Assembly: GCA_002900995.3 (NCBI GenBank)
Contig: CM035309.1
Span: 3,974,389 to 4,038,388, forward strand
Reading direction: 5' to 3'
DNA: 64,000 nucleotides
Source of the DNA: Ganoderma boninense
Taxonomy: Eukaryota; Basidiomycota; Agaricomycetes; Polyporales; Polyporaceae
The notes beneath the pieces were generated by a model. It made no database searches, was not told where the DNA came from, and worked only from the letters and a program-made list of their open reading frames with translations. Made by a program: the position numbers and the translations under genes. Positions 43,192 through 55,412 of the stretch are shown piece by piece. The stretch's first letter is position 1. Each line of letters opens with the position of its first letter.

Positions 43192-43299
43192 GTACAGCTT
43201 GAACGCGGTGCCTCCGGCGATGAGTACGATGTTGCCGTCCTCATACCAGACAGCCTTGTCCTGCGTGAACCCGTCGGTTTCACGGTTGGACTGCGACAT
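43192..43299 (-). CDS. BTB/POZ domain protein, paralogue 4, 5' fragment cut by gap
   Basis: Starts with MSQSNRETDGFTQDKAVW and continues YEDGNIVLIAGGTAFKLY, the first strands of a BTB domain of the local type, before entering the N run. Sequence on the other side of the gap does not continue the domain. Only the first 36 residues are visible, so integrity cannot be judged. It lies between paralogues 3 and 5 on the same strand. Confidence 0.7.
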
Positions 43300-43479
43300 T
43301 GCGAAGGGTGCGGGTCTACCGAAATATGCTGCAGATCGAGAGAGGGCTGGTTACCCTAGTAGAGGCAGCCTTTGGGCTTGCACGAAGGTTATCGAACGGA
43401 TAGCGCCCCACAAGCAGTTTTGTTGGACGTACAAAGTTAATTCCACGGATTCGAGCACACCTTGTCCGCCGTGGGTCGT

Positions 43480-43700
43480 CGCAGTGGAAGGATACGATAA
43501 GCGGGAGAAAATCTGAAGCAGGCCTCTGCGGCCGGCGACTAGCTGCTCGCAGTACTCCTTAAGGGGCCCGAGAACGTGTGCTGCGGTAGTAGCACATAAG
43601 CGACAAGGCTTCTCAAACTTCGAGCTCAGTTTCAAGAGCTCAGAAAAGCCGTTGACATTGCCATACTCGTGCGTCTCGAACCCTCGAACCCTCAGAATAG
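43480..43700 (-). pseudogene. possible BTB C-terminal remnant
   Basis: A minus-strand frame reads FSELLKLSSKFEKPCRLC followed by ATTAAHVLGPLKEY. This resembles the Cys-X2-Cys-containing tails of the neighbouring BTB proteins (compare KICNLCADAL at the end of the copy at 28863). No BTB core is attached upstream. It may be the orphan 3' end of a lost paralogue, or the tail exon of the gene upstream. Weak evidence, based on a short motif. Confidence 0.3.
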
Positions 43701-43801
43701 CAACTTAAGGGACCAGAGCGTAAGTTTCTTTTGGGCGGCCCCCGAGGCGTATATCGACTATTTTTAACGGACGGCCTGAACAAGTCCACATGTAAGGTTT
43801 C

Positions 43802-45559
43802 CTATCCACCCACTGATGCCCAGAGCAGGTCGTCATCCAATTCGGGGCGATCGTCCCAGCCGATGGCGAGAGGTGCGAGCATTGCCAACTCGAGTCTGGG
43901 GGAGCGGGAGCTCGGCGTCGTGGAGCTCACGGGCATCTGTGAACACGGTTCGTCAGCCCCGAAGGAGCTCGGGGCGGAGGCGGGTGACGCAAGACACTGC
44001 GACGATGTTTCCGACTCGGGGGAGGGCGTTGAAGGCGACCGCCCGCTGGACATCGAGGATGCCAAGGGGTCAGGTTCAGCGGTCGCTTCTGCGTCGGTGG
44101 GGGAACCTGACGGCGCCTCGGACTCGGACTCGGACTCGGACTCGGACACAGCGGAAGGAGTGAGCGCCCCGAGCTCTCTGGGGGCGGAATTGTGGTTTGA
44201 AACATTCCCTGTGCGAGGGATTGCCCCCACGGAAGAAGAGGAGAGGGTAAGAGCGGGAAGGTATGACCTGACTGGTGCGCTGGACGAACCTTCGACCGAC
44301 TCCTTGTCCTTGTCCTCGTCCTTGTCATCATTCTCGTCCTCGGGGAAGAAGTACTGCTCGAGGTTCGCCGCCTCCTCGCTGCACAGCGTCTCGCTGCTGT
44401 CCACCAGGCGCGCCACGCACTCTCCGCAAACCAAGGACGAGCCCTCGGGAGCGAAGCATCTCTCGTACGGCAGACTCTTGAACGTCAGTGAACAGAGGAG
44501 GTCGCGCAGCTCCGGGCGATACGCTCCCGGTCCGGTCATCCTCATGTGCGCCATGTACGCGTCGCGGATCCTGCGCATGCCGTGCTTGCCCTCGCACGGG
44601 AACGCGCTGCGGGGCGCCCCGAGGCACTCCCACTCGTCCGCATGTGCGAACGTCTTCGCGACGCTGTCGCGGTTCGCGATGTGGAGCCACGGGAGCGCGC
44701 GCATGCACCGGCCGAAGTCGTCCTCGGAGAGCTGCTCGACGACGCCGTCCGCGCGCACGACCCCAGTGCGGAGCTGCGCGGGGGGCAGGAGGCAGCACGC
44801 GTAGAGGGCGAGGGGGAGCGGAGGGGGAAGGGGAGGAGGCGGGAGAGGTTGAGGGCCTCGATGGCGTGCTCGACGGCGATCGTGATGCCGCACTGGGTGC
44901 CCCACCATGCCCAGTTGTCCTGGAAGCTCTTGGAGTGCGAGGCGAATGTGAGAGGCGTGTCCGACTCGAAAAAATGCCTGATCCGGGTCAGGGCTGCATA
45001 CTGCGTGTGGTATGCGCCGAGCTCGTGCGCGGTCCGGGCGAGGGCGGCGAGCCACAAGAACGATAGGCAGCCTTTGGCATCGGGCGGGTTCCTAGGAACT
45101 GCAGTGAATGAGTGTTGCAGGGTGAGTGTAAGAGCCGACTGACCGTCTGTAGGCGAGCCAGGTGAGCTTCCTGCGGGGCTGTATTAGCCGTTGGCCGGTA
45201 AATATCGTCATCAGGACGCACTCGTCGCCCATGGGGTCAGTCACAACTTCGAGGAAGGGCTCCAAGCTCGAGCTGGGGAGGTCCAGGTGTACGGTCGGGC
45301 AGCCGAAGGGCGACTCTTTGTCCGCGGTCTGGCTGGCTTTCGCGATGAGATGTCTGAGACGGCGAGAAGCGCTTTCGAGACAGTCCCTCCGGACTCGGTA
45401 GGCAATGCGATCGATGGTGACGAGCACGACGTGGATGTCGTCGAACCAAAACTTGTAGTTGATCGTGGGAGGAGTGGACCTTGGCTGGGGTGTGTTCACG
45501 CTACGGCTGGAAGCTGTAAGAGAAGGTGACGTGAGACAACTGTGTGTTCGAGCAGACAT
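43802..45559 (-). pseudogene. BTB/POZ domain protein, paralogue 5, probable frame break
   Basis: Start MSARTHSCLTSP at 45559. The BTB start is atypical (NYKFWFDDIHVVLVTIDRIA), followed by PTVHLDLPSSSLEPFLEVV. After an intron of uncertain ends (about 45150-45080), the second part reads LAALARTAHELGAYHTQYAA, WAWWGTQCGITIAVEHAIEA and LNLSRLLP. The continuation ALYACCLLPPAQLR lies one frame over. Restoring one C to a C5 run (plus strand G-run near 44822-44828) would reconcile the frames, so this is a homopolymer-length break. Then come EQLSEDDFGRCMRALPWL, MRRIRDAYMAHMRM, a Cys-rich segment (LVCGECVARLVDSSETLC), an acidic tail and a Ser-Glu repeat. Length and tail exceed its paralogues. Either a sequencing error or a decaying gene. 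Confidence 0.65.
44117..44146 (+). repeat. GACTCG short tandem repeat (Ser-Glu coding)
   Basis: Five tandem GACTCG-type hexamers. On the minus strand they encode a Ser-Glu repeat in the tail of BTB paralogue 5. Confidence 0.8.
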
Positions 45560-46204
45560 ATCAGCAGTTGAAAGGGGGGCGGAGTGAGGGGCAGATAGCA
45601 TGCCAAGGTATAGATACGAGAATCGACGACTCACAGCTTTATATGATTTAGGTGGGAAGGAGACGGACTTCCACTGTATTAGGTTCAAGTCTCGACCCCA
45701 CTCGTGGTATGCACGGGGACCCTTTCAACGAGCATGGCGGTCGAGCTTCGTCGGTGAACTTTAGTTGATGCAATTCGAGGGGAACAAAAATGACCCAGTC
45801 AGGTCTCTACCAAGGTTTTTTGGGTGAATATTAGGTAAATTTGCGCTGTGATGTAATGTTGCAAGGTGGACAGGAAAGTAATTGGGATTGAGATGGGGGT
45901 TGAAAGAGAGCAGTGAACAGACGAGCCTCGCGCAAGAACCCCGCCGCGTGTCGGCATATGCCGATACTCACGTGCCTGGAGGAGAGGATATGCCTCGCCG
46001 GAAAAGGAAACGACACGTCTAAGGTCCCTGCGTCCCGAAAATCGGCCTCGACAGCTTGCGCACTCCCTCTTCAGTCTCCTCCTCCCCCCCCCCGCCAGCT
46101 CTCGGTTTTATCCCCCCGTCTCCGGCCTCTCTCCTTCTCTCTTCGTCCTTGTCCTTGATCTCCACCTCGGCCCCAGACTTGCACACCCTCCGCACACGAG
46201 CAAC
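45560..46204. other. intergenic, divergent promoters
   Basis: Spacer between BTB paralogue 5 (minus) and SND3 (plus). A CT-rich tract at 46060-46145 immediately precedes the SND3 start, as is common for highly expressed fungal genes. No other gene seen. Confidence 0.45.
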
Positions 46205-47293
46205 ATGAACCCCGCCGTCCAGAACCTCGTCATCTCCCTCGGCGCCATGCAACGTCCGTCCGCCCGCTGTCCCCCATTCTGTTTGCGTTTGCCGCCGCTG
46301 ACCTGTCTCTCCTTCTCTTACCGCGCGCCCTGTGCTGTCCCTCTGACTGCCATCCGCCATCCTCAACCTGCTGCGGACACGCCCGCATTGTGACACCCCA
46401 CGCGGACGCCGGACGGACGGGCATGCAGTGGCCAAGAAGGTGCCGTTCGACGACCCGCAGGTGCTGACGTACGTCCGCATCGCGTACGTCGCGACCCAGG
46501 TCATCGTCCTCGGCGTGTACTACTATGTCGGCCAGCAGGTGCGTCCCCACTTGCATTTTCTCTCCCCGCGGGGAGAGGACGGAGTGCTCACGCGAGTGCT
46601 GGCAGATCAAGAAGAAGAACGACCAGACGGTGCTCAAGTATGGTGCGTCCCCGTCGTTTTTCGCTGCTGGCAGACGTGTCAGGGTTCGCTGACCGGGTGA
46701 CGTTTTTTTGGGGGGGGTGCAGTCGAGCCTGGTCCGATGGTACGTGGCACATGTCATACATGTCCCGCTGCACGCGCGAGCGAAAGCTGACTGACCTCGT
46801 CGTCCGCTTGCCGCTGGCATGCACAGGGCGCGGAGGGCGGCAAGCTCGTCACGACGACCGTGCGGGATTACGACCTGCAGGAGACGTCGAAGCTCATGCG
46901 CGCGGTGTACTTCGGTCTCGCCATGATGTCGTTCATGCACCTCTACATGAAGTGCGTCCTCTCTTCCTCCCTTTCTGGCACGTCTTCGTCCCCCCTCCTC
47001 CCCCCCTCTGCACTCGCATCGTGCCATTTTCTCGTCAAGGAACCGCGCGCCGGGTTCTTACGCTCCCCGCCTGCCGCAGGTATACCCAGCCACTGTTCAT
47101 CCAGGCGCTCATGGGCCTCAAGACGCTCTACGACGCAAAGCCGGTCGCGATCCACGTCTTCGGCAAGCCCGCAGAGGGCGACCTCAAGCGGCCCTTCAAG
47201 GCGGGCGGCATGTTCGGCGCCGCGGCGGACCCCCAGACGGACAAGGCCGCGATCGACGAGGCCGAGAAGAAGGTCGGCAAGAAGGACGACTGA
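46205..47293 (+). CDS. SND3: SND3/PHO88 ER-targeting membrane protein
   Basis: ER membrane component of the SRP-independent (SND) targeting route; first described in yeast as the phosphate-related Pho88. Exons 46205-46253, 46429-46538, 46606-46642, 46723-46739, 46827-46951 and 47080-47293 sum to 552 nt (183 aa) and stay in frame, including a 17-nt micro-exon. The sequence matches the family along its whole length: MNPAVQNLVISLGAMQ, AKKVPFDDPQVLTYVRIAYV with the first membrane helix, IKKKNDQTVLKYVEP, LVTTTVRDYDLQETSKLMRA, a second hydrophobic helix (FGLAMMSFMHLYM), YTQPLFIQALMGLKTLYDAK and a Lys-rich C-tail ending KVGKKDD. Start and stop agree with the usual family length. Confidence 0.95.
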
Positions 47294-47627
47294 GTACTGA
47301 TCACGAGCGCAGGGCGCCGCGGCGGCGGCGTCGCCCGACCACATGCTGCTCGGGGCGCATGGGCGGGGTGTTAGACGCTGTGCGCATATATGTATCGTAG
47401 GATCTGTATGTGCGTTATCGTTGTGGGTGGTGGGTCCCCGGCCATAAAATTATCCTTGGTTAATCTCTCTGTGCCCTCTCTGCCCGAGGTTTCGTTTCGT
47501 GAGCACAGGGAGGCTACGATCGCTCTGCCGACTCCGGTACGGACGACTCACAGGTGTATCTTACAACTCCGCGTTCTGTCTTGCTTGTTCACTCCCCCCT
47601 TTCGTTTCCTCCTCATAGTACCCCATC

Positions 47628-48186
47628 TCAGAAAGCCCCCACGTCCTCCCCTGCCCCGCCCGCCGGCCCGCTCTCGAACTGCCGCCCCCGCGCGTCCGCG
47701 TACGCCGACGCGCCCAGCTCCCTCCTCCCCATCCCAGTCCCAGTCTCCTCCGCGGACTCGGGGCCCGGGTGGCGTCCGTACGGGCTGCGCGCGTCGAAGT
47801 CGCGCTGTGCGGCGTGCGCGAAGTCCTCGCGCGCCCACGCGTCGCCGCCCTGCTGCGCGTCCTGCAGCTCGGACGACAGGGGCCCGCCGTCGAGCGACTG
47901 GTCGATGAGCGTCGTGCCGGGACCGGGAGCGGGGGCGGGGTCGGTGCGTGGCTTGTCGGCGTGCCGCTGGTTGGAAGGGGAGAAGGCGTCTGGGCCGCCG
48001 GACCCGCCCTCGGAGGTTGCTGTTGGGGGGAGAGTATGAGAAAGAGGAGGAGGGGACGGCGGCATTGTGGTTATGTGAGGGGGGAGGGGGGGCCAACTCA
48101 CTGTCGCCTTGCGGGGGGTAGTTGCGGGTCTCGTAGTCGTCCTGCATCTCGAGGTCGTGTGCGAGGGAGCCGTCGTTCGCGTTCAT
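47628..48186 (-). CDS. small acidic hypothetical protein
   Basis: I do not recognise the family. Exons 48102-48186 and 47628-48019 join in frame to 158 codons plus stop through a GTGAGT donor and CAG acceptor. The N-part is acidic (HDLEMQDDYETRNYPPQGD). The middle is Pro/Gly/Asp-rich and the C-part has DAWAREDFAHAAQRDFDARS followed by PYGRHPG. No signal peptide or membrane helix is visible, and composition suggests a disordered soluble protein. The gene is convergent with SND3, whose stop lies about 330 bp away. Confidence 0.55.
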
Positions 48187-49396
48187 GGTGCTGGGAGGAT
48201 AAACGCGAGATGAAGCGGGGAGGGGAGTTTCAGAAGCGTACTGGAAGTAGCTGAGGAGCGGCGTGCTCGCTCGGACTATGGTGGATAGATGTAGCGTATG
48301 CAGGGCGTAGTTTGCAGGTCGGCGTCATCTTCGTCAACTTTACTTGGGTGACCTTTGTGTGGTATACGTATGACGTCGGTGGACATTGGCGGGCTCCCCA
48401 ATGACGCAGTGGGCCTGTCTACCGCGCTCGTATTCCAGAGGTTGGTATCACTGAATCCAGAAGCTACGCTTTTACGACGGTGCGGTTTGGATCCTTCTCT
48501 CGCAACATATGGTTGGGGACCCTCCGGCATATGTATACACTTCTTACACTGGCCCACCTCTTGGGAAAATCGGTAGGGACTCTCCGAGTCTACGTAAGAC
48601 TGACTGTGACTCTGTATGCAATCGCCTCAGCTCGGTGCAGCCATGCCGAGTTCGAGATCAACCGAGCGCAAGAGAAGACTTACATAGGCAGCGACTTCGC
48701 GAGTCCGAGTCCGAACCGGCACACCGGCCAGGATTTTGGGTGCGAGGAAGCCGGCTCGGCCCGCAGTTGATGTCGCTTGCGGTGTTTGTGGGCGAAATCG
48801 ACAACGCCAAGCTCTCGCCTGCTCTCGCAAACCCCCTTCGCTCAGACTTTCGCAGCCACGGAGCTGCTGCGATCCCAGCTTCTTGCAGTCTGGCGGTCGA
48901 TCCCTTCTCATACTCTCTAGCGTAATGCCTTGACGCTGCTTGCCGACGCGCTCCGGCCGCCCACAACATGCCCATCGCCACCTTCTTTTCCAACGCTAGA
49001 AGCCTCAGCCTGCCGGAAATTCCATCCCTCGCAGTCAAAGTTGCATTGTATCTCGCTTGCGTTCCAGCTTTACGTCCAGGTACACGCTGTGTGCCTTCTC
49101 TGAGGCCATCTTGGGACACCTTCAAACGCAGCCTTCGCATGCACCGTTCGTCTTCGTCTCCGCCAACTGGTCTTGGCTGCGGCAAATCCGACGGCACTTA
49201 TCCTATTTACACAGCCCCGAGAGCTGCGTAGAACGAGCCCACGGCCAACTACTCCGCTCGGTGCGACCCTCTCTCTCTCTGCCTCGGAAGCCAGCGGAAT
49301 TTGATCTGTGTCGTCCTTGGCTTCGTCGTCGTCTCCTCTTGCTGCGTGTAGCAACCTCTAGGAAGACCGGGGTATATGTATACTGGACCTCACAGA
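48187..49396. other. no gene recognised
   Basis: About 1.2 kb between a minus-strand hypothetical gene and TVP38-like paralogue 3. Open frames at 48508-49200 on both strands are mutually overlapping and without motifs. A TATA-like GGTATATGTATACTGG lies at 49370-49385 just before the paralogue 3 start. Confidence 0.45.
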
Positions 49397-51757
49397 ATGG
49401 CCGGAGGCACACCAGCGATACCACTCCTGCCTTACACGAACAATGCCCAACCCTATCCGGACGTGAGCCCCACTTCTCTCCATGATCCCTCTCCCTCCGT
49501 CAGGCATGCCATTAATTGCAGAACCACCAGTCTAGAGCGTCCTCCCCAATCCCCGCAGCCGGCGCCGGTGAAAGACACCCACAGGTATCCGCCCAACCAT
49601 AATAATCCCAGTCCCGCAGCCGGCGCCGCCGTGACAATGGCTTTCTCCAGCTCGCAGCTGCCATCCGAAGCCCCGGGCATCTTCGTCAACCTCGAAGGCG
49701 ACATCAGCACTGGAAGCGGCGGCCGCGAGGAGAAATACGTGACCGTCACCCCCGCGGACCGCGCGCTGATGCGCACGCCCGACCCGACGCCGTCCGAGCA
49801 GTTCATGCTCACGCACAAGGCGCGCGAGTGCAACTGGGCTCGGATCCTCGACTGGCGGCGGTACAAGAACCCCCGTGTGTTCTGTGCGTGCCGCCCCTCC
49901 CCCCCTCCCCATTCGCCTCCTCCCCATTCGCCTCCTCTCACACAGGCCTGTGCTTGTAGTTCCGCTCGCGGTGACGGTGACGCTGGTCGTCATCCTCATT
50001 CTCTTCATCGCGTTCAAGCGGCCGCTCGTGGACAAGATGCGGCCGTTCGCCGACTGGATGTACGAGTGAGTGCCGGTTCATGTCTATGTCTAGACCCGCC
50101 TGCGTTTGAGCTCCAGCAACGTTTAACCGCTGTGTTTGCTATGTTTTAGCACACCAGGAGGGTGGTCGATCCCCATCGCCCTCCTCATCGCGATGTCCTT
50201 CCCGCCGGTACGCGTCCCTCCCCGCTCTCCCCTTCAAAGTATTGTATTGCACGCCTACGGTCCTAACGCGGCCGTCGTCCCGCAGCTCTTCGGCCACGAG
50301 ATCGTCGCGATCCTCTGTGGGGTCGTCTGGGGCGTCTGGCTCGGCTTCGCCATCGTCGCCGCGGGCACCGCCCTCGGCGAGCTCGCCAACTTCTGGTGTG
50401 TATCACTCCCCTGGCGTCCTTCCCCCGCCCTTTCCCCTCCCTCCACTGGAGACTGATGGCCGGCGACACGACACGACAGCGTGTACAGGTGGTGGTGCGG
50501 CGCGCGGGGCCGGAAGCTCGAGGAGAGCAAGCTCAACTGGGCGCTCCTCGCCGAGGTCGTGCGGCGCGGCGGGCTCAGGATGCCCGTCCTCATGCGTCTC
50601 ACGTACATCCCCAGCCACTGTGCGTGTTCTGTTCTCTTGTTCCGCTCCGTTCTCTTCCCTGCGCGAAGCAGAGACGGCGCCGGGTTGCGGTATACGATAT
50701 TCAGCTGACGTGCTCTCGCATGGGTGTCTGTGTGTGGACAGTCCTCACTGCGGTGTTCGCGACGTGCGGGATGAACCTGTGGATCTTCGCCGCGTCGGCG
50801 GTGCTCTCGCTCCCCAAGCAGCTCGCCGTCGTCTTCATCGGCGTGTCCGGCACCAACGGTGAGCCCTCGAGTCCCGTGCTCCCCCCCCCCCGGGCTGTTT
50901 GCATGTCTCTTTTCGTTCCGGGCTGCTGACGGCCCTGCGGCGCCCGGGTGTAGGCGAGGACCTGCCGACGACGACGAAGGCGATCAAGTTCTCGGTGATC
51001 GGCGCGACGGTCCTCCTCACGATCGTCGCGATGTGGTACATCTACAGCAGGATGGACGAGGTGAAGACGGACGTCATCTACGCGCGCCGCAAGCGCAGGT
51101 GAGCACCTTCCCTATCCCCCTTCCTCCTTGCAATTTGCCCTGGAGGAGCGATCTCTCATCCGCCCCCACGGTACAGACAGGCGAAGCTCCTCGCCGCGGC
51201 GGGGTATCCGCCCGAGCTCGCCTACGGCTCGGACGAAGCGGCCCTGGCAGATGGGAGGGCTATGGCGCAAGCGTCGCTCGAGGAACCTGACGTCGAGTTG
51301 GGGAGCCGGGAAGCTCGGTCTCCCAGACCGCGTGGCCCGGCACCTCCTCCGCTCTCTCGGTCGCAGTCGGACTCGACCCCGGATCCCATCGCTCTTCGGG
51401 ACCGGAACAACGCCCCCGGTGCCGTCTGGCACTACCCGAAACCGAGCGTCGACGAGGAGGGCCCGCGGACCCCTCTCGTTTCGCACTTCAGCGACGTCGA
51501 CCTCGGTGCGCGGGCGCACGTGAATCCTGACCGCAGGTTGGTGGGGCCGCGCGCGGTGAGTGGACTTTGCCTCTTTTTTTTATATATCTTTTTGCGCCTT
51601 TTCGTCGTACCTCTTGCGGGATGTCCGAAGAGCTCGGGCTGACACAGCCTTTTAGCCCCAGGCATCAGCCAATCCGAGCGTGGGGGCTCGCGCTCGCGCT
51701 CGTGGGCGGGATTATCGTCAAGACCAAGACACGGCTGAAGGACCGACGGCTCTCTGA
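49397..51757 (+). CDS. TVP38/TMEM64 family (VTT domain) membrane protein, paralogue 3
   Basis: First of four + strand paralogues. Predicted exons 49397-49883, 49960-50065, 50150-50207, 50286-50395, 50480-50619, 50742-50858, 50954-51098, 51177-51555 and 51656-51757 give 547 aa without a break. The cytosolic N-tail is the longest in the family here, and a 45-bp intron inside it (49464-49508) cannot be excluded. It carries LMRTPDPTPSEQFMLTHKAR. Then come a first helix (VTLVVILILFIAFKR), FADWMYE, TPGGWSIPIALLIAMSFPP, LFGHEIVAILCGVVWGVWLG, RGGLRMPVLMRLTYIPSH, TAVFATCGMNLWIFAASAVL, SLPKQLAVVFIGVSG and a last helix with WYIYSRMDEVKTD. The tail has a second SP/TP-rich area and an extra exon not seen in paralogues 1, 4 and 5. 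Confidence 0.88.
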
Positions 51758-53500
51758 GACGGTAGTCGTCGATGACTATGAACAGGAAAGAAATGGGATA
51801 CGACTCCTCGCGCGGTCTGTCTGCGACTGTCGCTTGCAGCCCGGGCGGGATCCCAACCTGACTAGCTAGACGGCCAGGCGGCCGTGTCATATGTAGGATG
51901 TCGTGGTAGAGGACTAGTACACCGGACCTCTATCGTTGCGTGGCGGATTTATCCCATGCTCCTGTCCTTCTTACGTGTGGACGTCGACTTCAGAACCTTT
52001 CGAGCTGCGCTGTACGTTGGTAAGTCCTGAAGCCGCTCCAATGCGCCACTACGCTGCGACCATGATGAATCTGATGTCTCCGCGGCGGACTTTGTGGGCG
52101 GCCCGGAGACACCCGGCGTCCGGATCCTACATAAGTATAAGTGCTCAAGTTTTTATCTCGGTTCCCTCTCCGGGACCTCTTCCACCCCCCTCGCCCCGAC
52201 GTTCCTTTCTCCTGTCTTCCCAGTGAACGTCGATTGACCGCTTCATTCGAGATCCTCAGGCACACATACATAAGCTCTCCGGACCGCACACTCTGGGAGG
52301 CCCATCTGGACGTCTTCGCGAGGGACTGCTGATCGTCCCGTCGCTCCCAATTAGACGAGTACGCATGCAAGGATGCCGTGTCCTTTATTGTTGGGCTTCC
52401 TGATCAGGTAAGCTTGCCGGCCCGTACGGATAACGGACAGAAGCGAGCCCTTTCTCGCTTTCTTGGCGTTCACAGCGCAGCGCTGATTGGCTTACTTCAT
52501 GTATGCGCATGCGTAGTTCCCGTTCCTCGCGCCTAGCTAGCCTCTCTCCCTTTTCCGAAAGTCCCAACCCGAGCATTCCCGGTGATCGCTCGCGGGAACC
52601 GCCACCACACATAACCATCGGCGTCGCTTGCCGCCTCCCATGGCCGGTCCAAGCACACCACCAATCTGGCCGGGTACTACAAATCTTGGGGGCGCGATGT
52701 GCCATGCCAGCCGGAATCGGCGTGGTAGCGATCTGCGCACGCCGTGACTGCGTCTGACGCGGTTCTTCCGTGGTAGACTACGGAGTTACATATCGTGTGT
52801 CCCAGGAAGAGCTGCTCGACACACCTCCATTACGCTCACGGGCTCGGCGGGGCCGACTCGGCGCGCGTGCCCCGAGAGATGCTCGCAGCCCTCTGTTGGT
52901 GTGGGCGTACTTACCGGCGATCTGCTCTCGGTATAAAACCCCGTAAGGACAATGCCCATCAGCCCACGACAAAAGTGACACAGGGATGTGCACTGTCGAA
53001 ACATACCTTCCGGCTGGCTGGATAGCTCCGAACCCCAGCGCTCGTAGTGGGAACTTGAACAGTGAGAAGGCGGTTGCAAGCCACCGATCTGGGCCACGAG
53101 CCCTGGCGCTCGACTGTGTCTGCAGCCACGACGCTCACGTTCGAGCAGGCACATGGGTATGCTCTTTCTTCCACGAGAATGCCCCGCACGCGCACGACTC
53201 CCTGCCTAGATTGACATGATCTGTGGTGACAGGGAAGCCAAGGAGAAGCAGGAAGGTAATACGTATAAGCTGCGGCGGGGACGGAGTGCGCGGGTAGGGC
53301 GGCTCCGGACTTGTTATTTTGAACTGCTTCTTTCTGCCCCGCGCTGATATACTTATCTCAGGTCCCCAGTCTCCAGCCTCGATTTCCCGCCGGCGACCTG
53401 CCAGTGACTGTGGCCCCGTCTTTGCCCTTCCGCCGCGCTCCCTCCGGCGCGTAGGCCCCACGCTCCCTTTCACCAACGACGTTGGGGGTTCTTCACGAAC
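51758..53500. other. no gene recognised
   Basis: About 1.7 kb between paralogues 3 and 4. Several open frames on both strands (52.1-53.2 kb) carry no recognisable domain. The core promoter of paralogue 4 likely includes GATATACTTATC at about 53344-53355. Confidence 0.45.
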
Positions 53501-55412
53501 ATGAGGTGAGTAGCCTCTAGCACTCCGAATCTCGTGCATTGTTCAGCCACCCTCCGAGCCTTAGCTTATCGATATCTCTTCCCGACTCGGATATGCTATT
53601 AGTGCGAGCGGCGATCATACCCGCCGGTCCTTGGACGTCCTTCCCGCATACACTGTCACCGATGAACCTGAACCTCAATTGTACCCGCCTGCAATCGACC
53701 GGCGCGAGCTGGCGCGCACGCCCAGTCCAACTCCGTCGGAGGAATACGCGCTCACGCACAAGACGCGCGAGTGCGACCTGAAGCGGATGTTCGACTTCAA
53801 GAACAACCCGCGGCAGATATGTGCGTCCCGCGTCGTTTCTCTTCACTTGCATTTAATCATGCATATCTACATCCCATGCACACAGGGACGGTTGCCATCG
53901 GCGTCGTGCTGGTCGTCCTCTTGATCCTCTTCCTCGTGTTCCAGCAACGCATAGAGGACTTCCTGCGCCCGTTCGCGGACTGGATGCACGAGTAAGCAGC
54001 TTTCTCTCCGACCGGTCACATTCCACTGCACATATACTTTGTCTGATATTTTTCTTCTGCTGTGTCGTACAGCACGCCGGGGGGCTGGCTCATCCCGATC
54101 GCGCTCATGTTCGTCCTGTCATTTCCTCCCGTAAGCACGACGCCGGTGTCGCTCTCGTACCAGAGAAGTGAAGGCAGCTTGCTCACCTCGTCCTGAATCT
54201 CGGACCCTTGGCAACAGCTCTTCGGGCACGAGATCGTCGCCGTCCTGTGCGGCGACGTCTGGGGCGTGTGGATCGGATTCGGGATCGTGGCGGCGGGGAC
54301 CTTCCTCGGCGAGCTCGGGGGCTACATGTGCGTGTGCGCCATGTTCCGTTCTCTGGCTGCATGTTCTTCTCTTGGCCCCCGCACAGTCGCTGACGTACCC
54401 TTCTGCCCCGTCGTCTGCATTTGGACTCGGACGTGAACGCTGCACTCGAACTCGAAGCGCGTTCAAGTACATGTGCAGGGCGCGCATGAAGAAAATGGAG
54501 GAGACGAAGATCAAGTACGCGCTGCTCGTCGAGGTCGTGCGCCGCGGCGGGTTCAGGATCCCGATCGTCATGCGCTTCAGCTCCTTCCCTGGACACAGTG
54601 CGTCCCTTTTCCCCACATCCCTCCCCCCTCCTCTCCATTGCCTGTTAAAACTCGGGATGCATGCGCACGGACGCTGACGGGGAACCTGGACGTCGGGACA
54701 GTGCTGACGGCGATATTCTCCTCGCTCGGGATGTCCATATGGACGTTCCTCGCGTCGGCCCTCATCGGGCTCCCGAAACAGCTGTCGGTCGTATACATCG
54801 GGGTATCGCGGGCGAACAACCGTGGGTCGCTGTCCTGTCCTATCCCCCGCCTCTCGCAACGCATTGCGCTGACGCTACCCCGGGCCGCGACCCCATTGGA
54901 TTTGGATACCGTGTGCGGCAGCGACCTTGGAGGAGGCGCGGATCATCAAAGCCATCGTGATCACCGTCACGGTCATCGTCACGAACGCCACCATGTTCTA
55001 CATCTACAAGAAGATGGACAGCATCAAGGAGGAGGTCGTCTACGAGCGCCGGAAGGCACGGTGCGTCTGACGGTCCCCCCCCCACCCTTTCTGTCTATTG
55101 CCCCGCATGAGCCTTCGCTTATCGTGGATACGCCTCGCATCCGCCAGGCAAGCGAAGATGCTCAGGCTCGCCGCCGCGAGGGACTCGGACCCCGCGCCAG
55201 ACGGGGAGTCGGAGGCAGGGGACGCGACGCCAAAGGATGTCGATGTCCGCGTCGAGGACGCAGACTTGGAACGCGGGCTCGACGTCTCGACAACCGAGCC
55301 TCCGGCAGCGGAGAACATACCGATGAGCACCATCGCGCCGACCGCCGCCACTGGTACGCTCCCCGTATCGAGTCCACTGCATCGAAGGGAGAAACCCAAC
55401 GCGGCGCCATAG
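53501..55412 (+). CDS. TVP38/TMEM64 family (VTT domain) membrane protein, paralogue 4
   Basis: Nine exons, 53501-53505, 53603-53820, 53886-53991, 54073-54130, 54218-54327, 54458-54597, 54702-54821, 54922-55060 and 55148-55412, sum to 386 aa. The start is an ATGAG micro-exon, as in paralogues 1 and 2. The N-tail carries ELARTPSPTPSEEYALTHKT and FDFKNNPRQI. Membrane part: VVLVVLLILFLVFQQ, TPGGWLIPIALMFVLSFPP, LFGHEIVAVLCGDVWGVWIG with GFGIVAAGTFLGELG, RRGGFRIPIVMRFSSFPGH, AIFSSLGMSIWTFLASALIG, LPKQLSVVYIGVS and VIVTNATMFYIYKKMD. Coding exons 3-6 have exactly the lengths of paralogues 1 and 5 (106, 58, 110, 140). The shorter tail is Asp/Glu-rich. Probably Golgi-endosomal; substrate or partner unknown. 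Confidence 0.88.
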
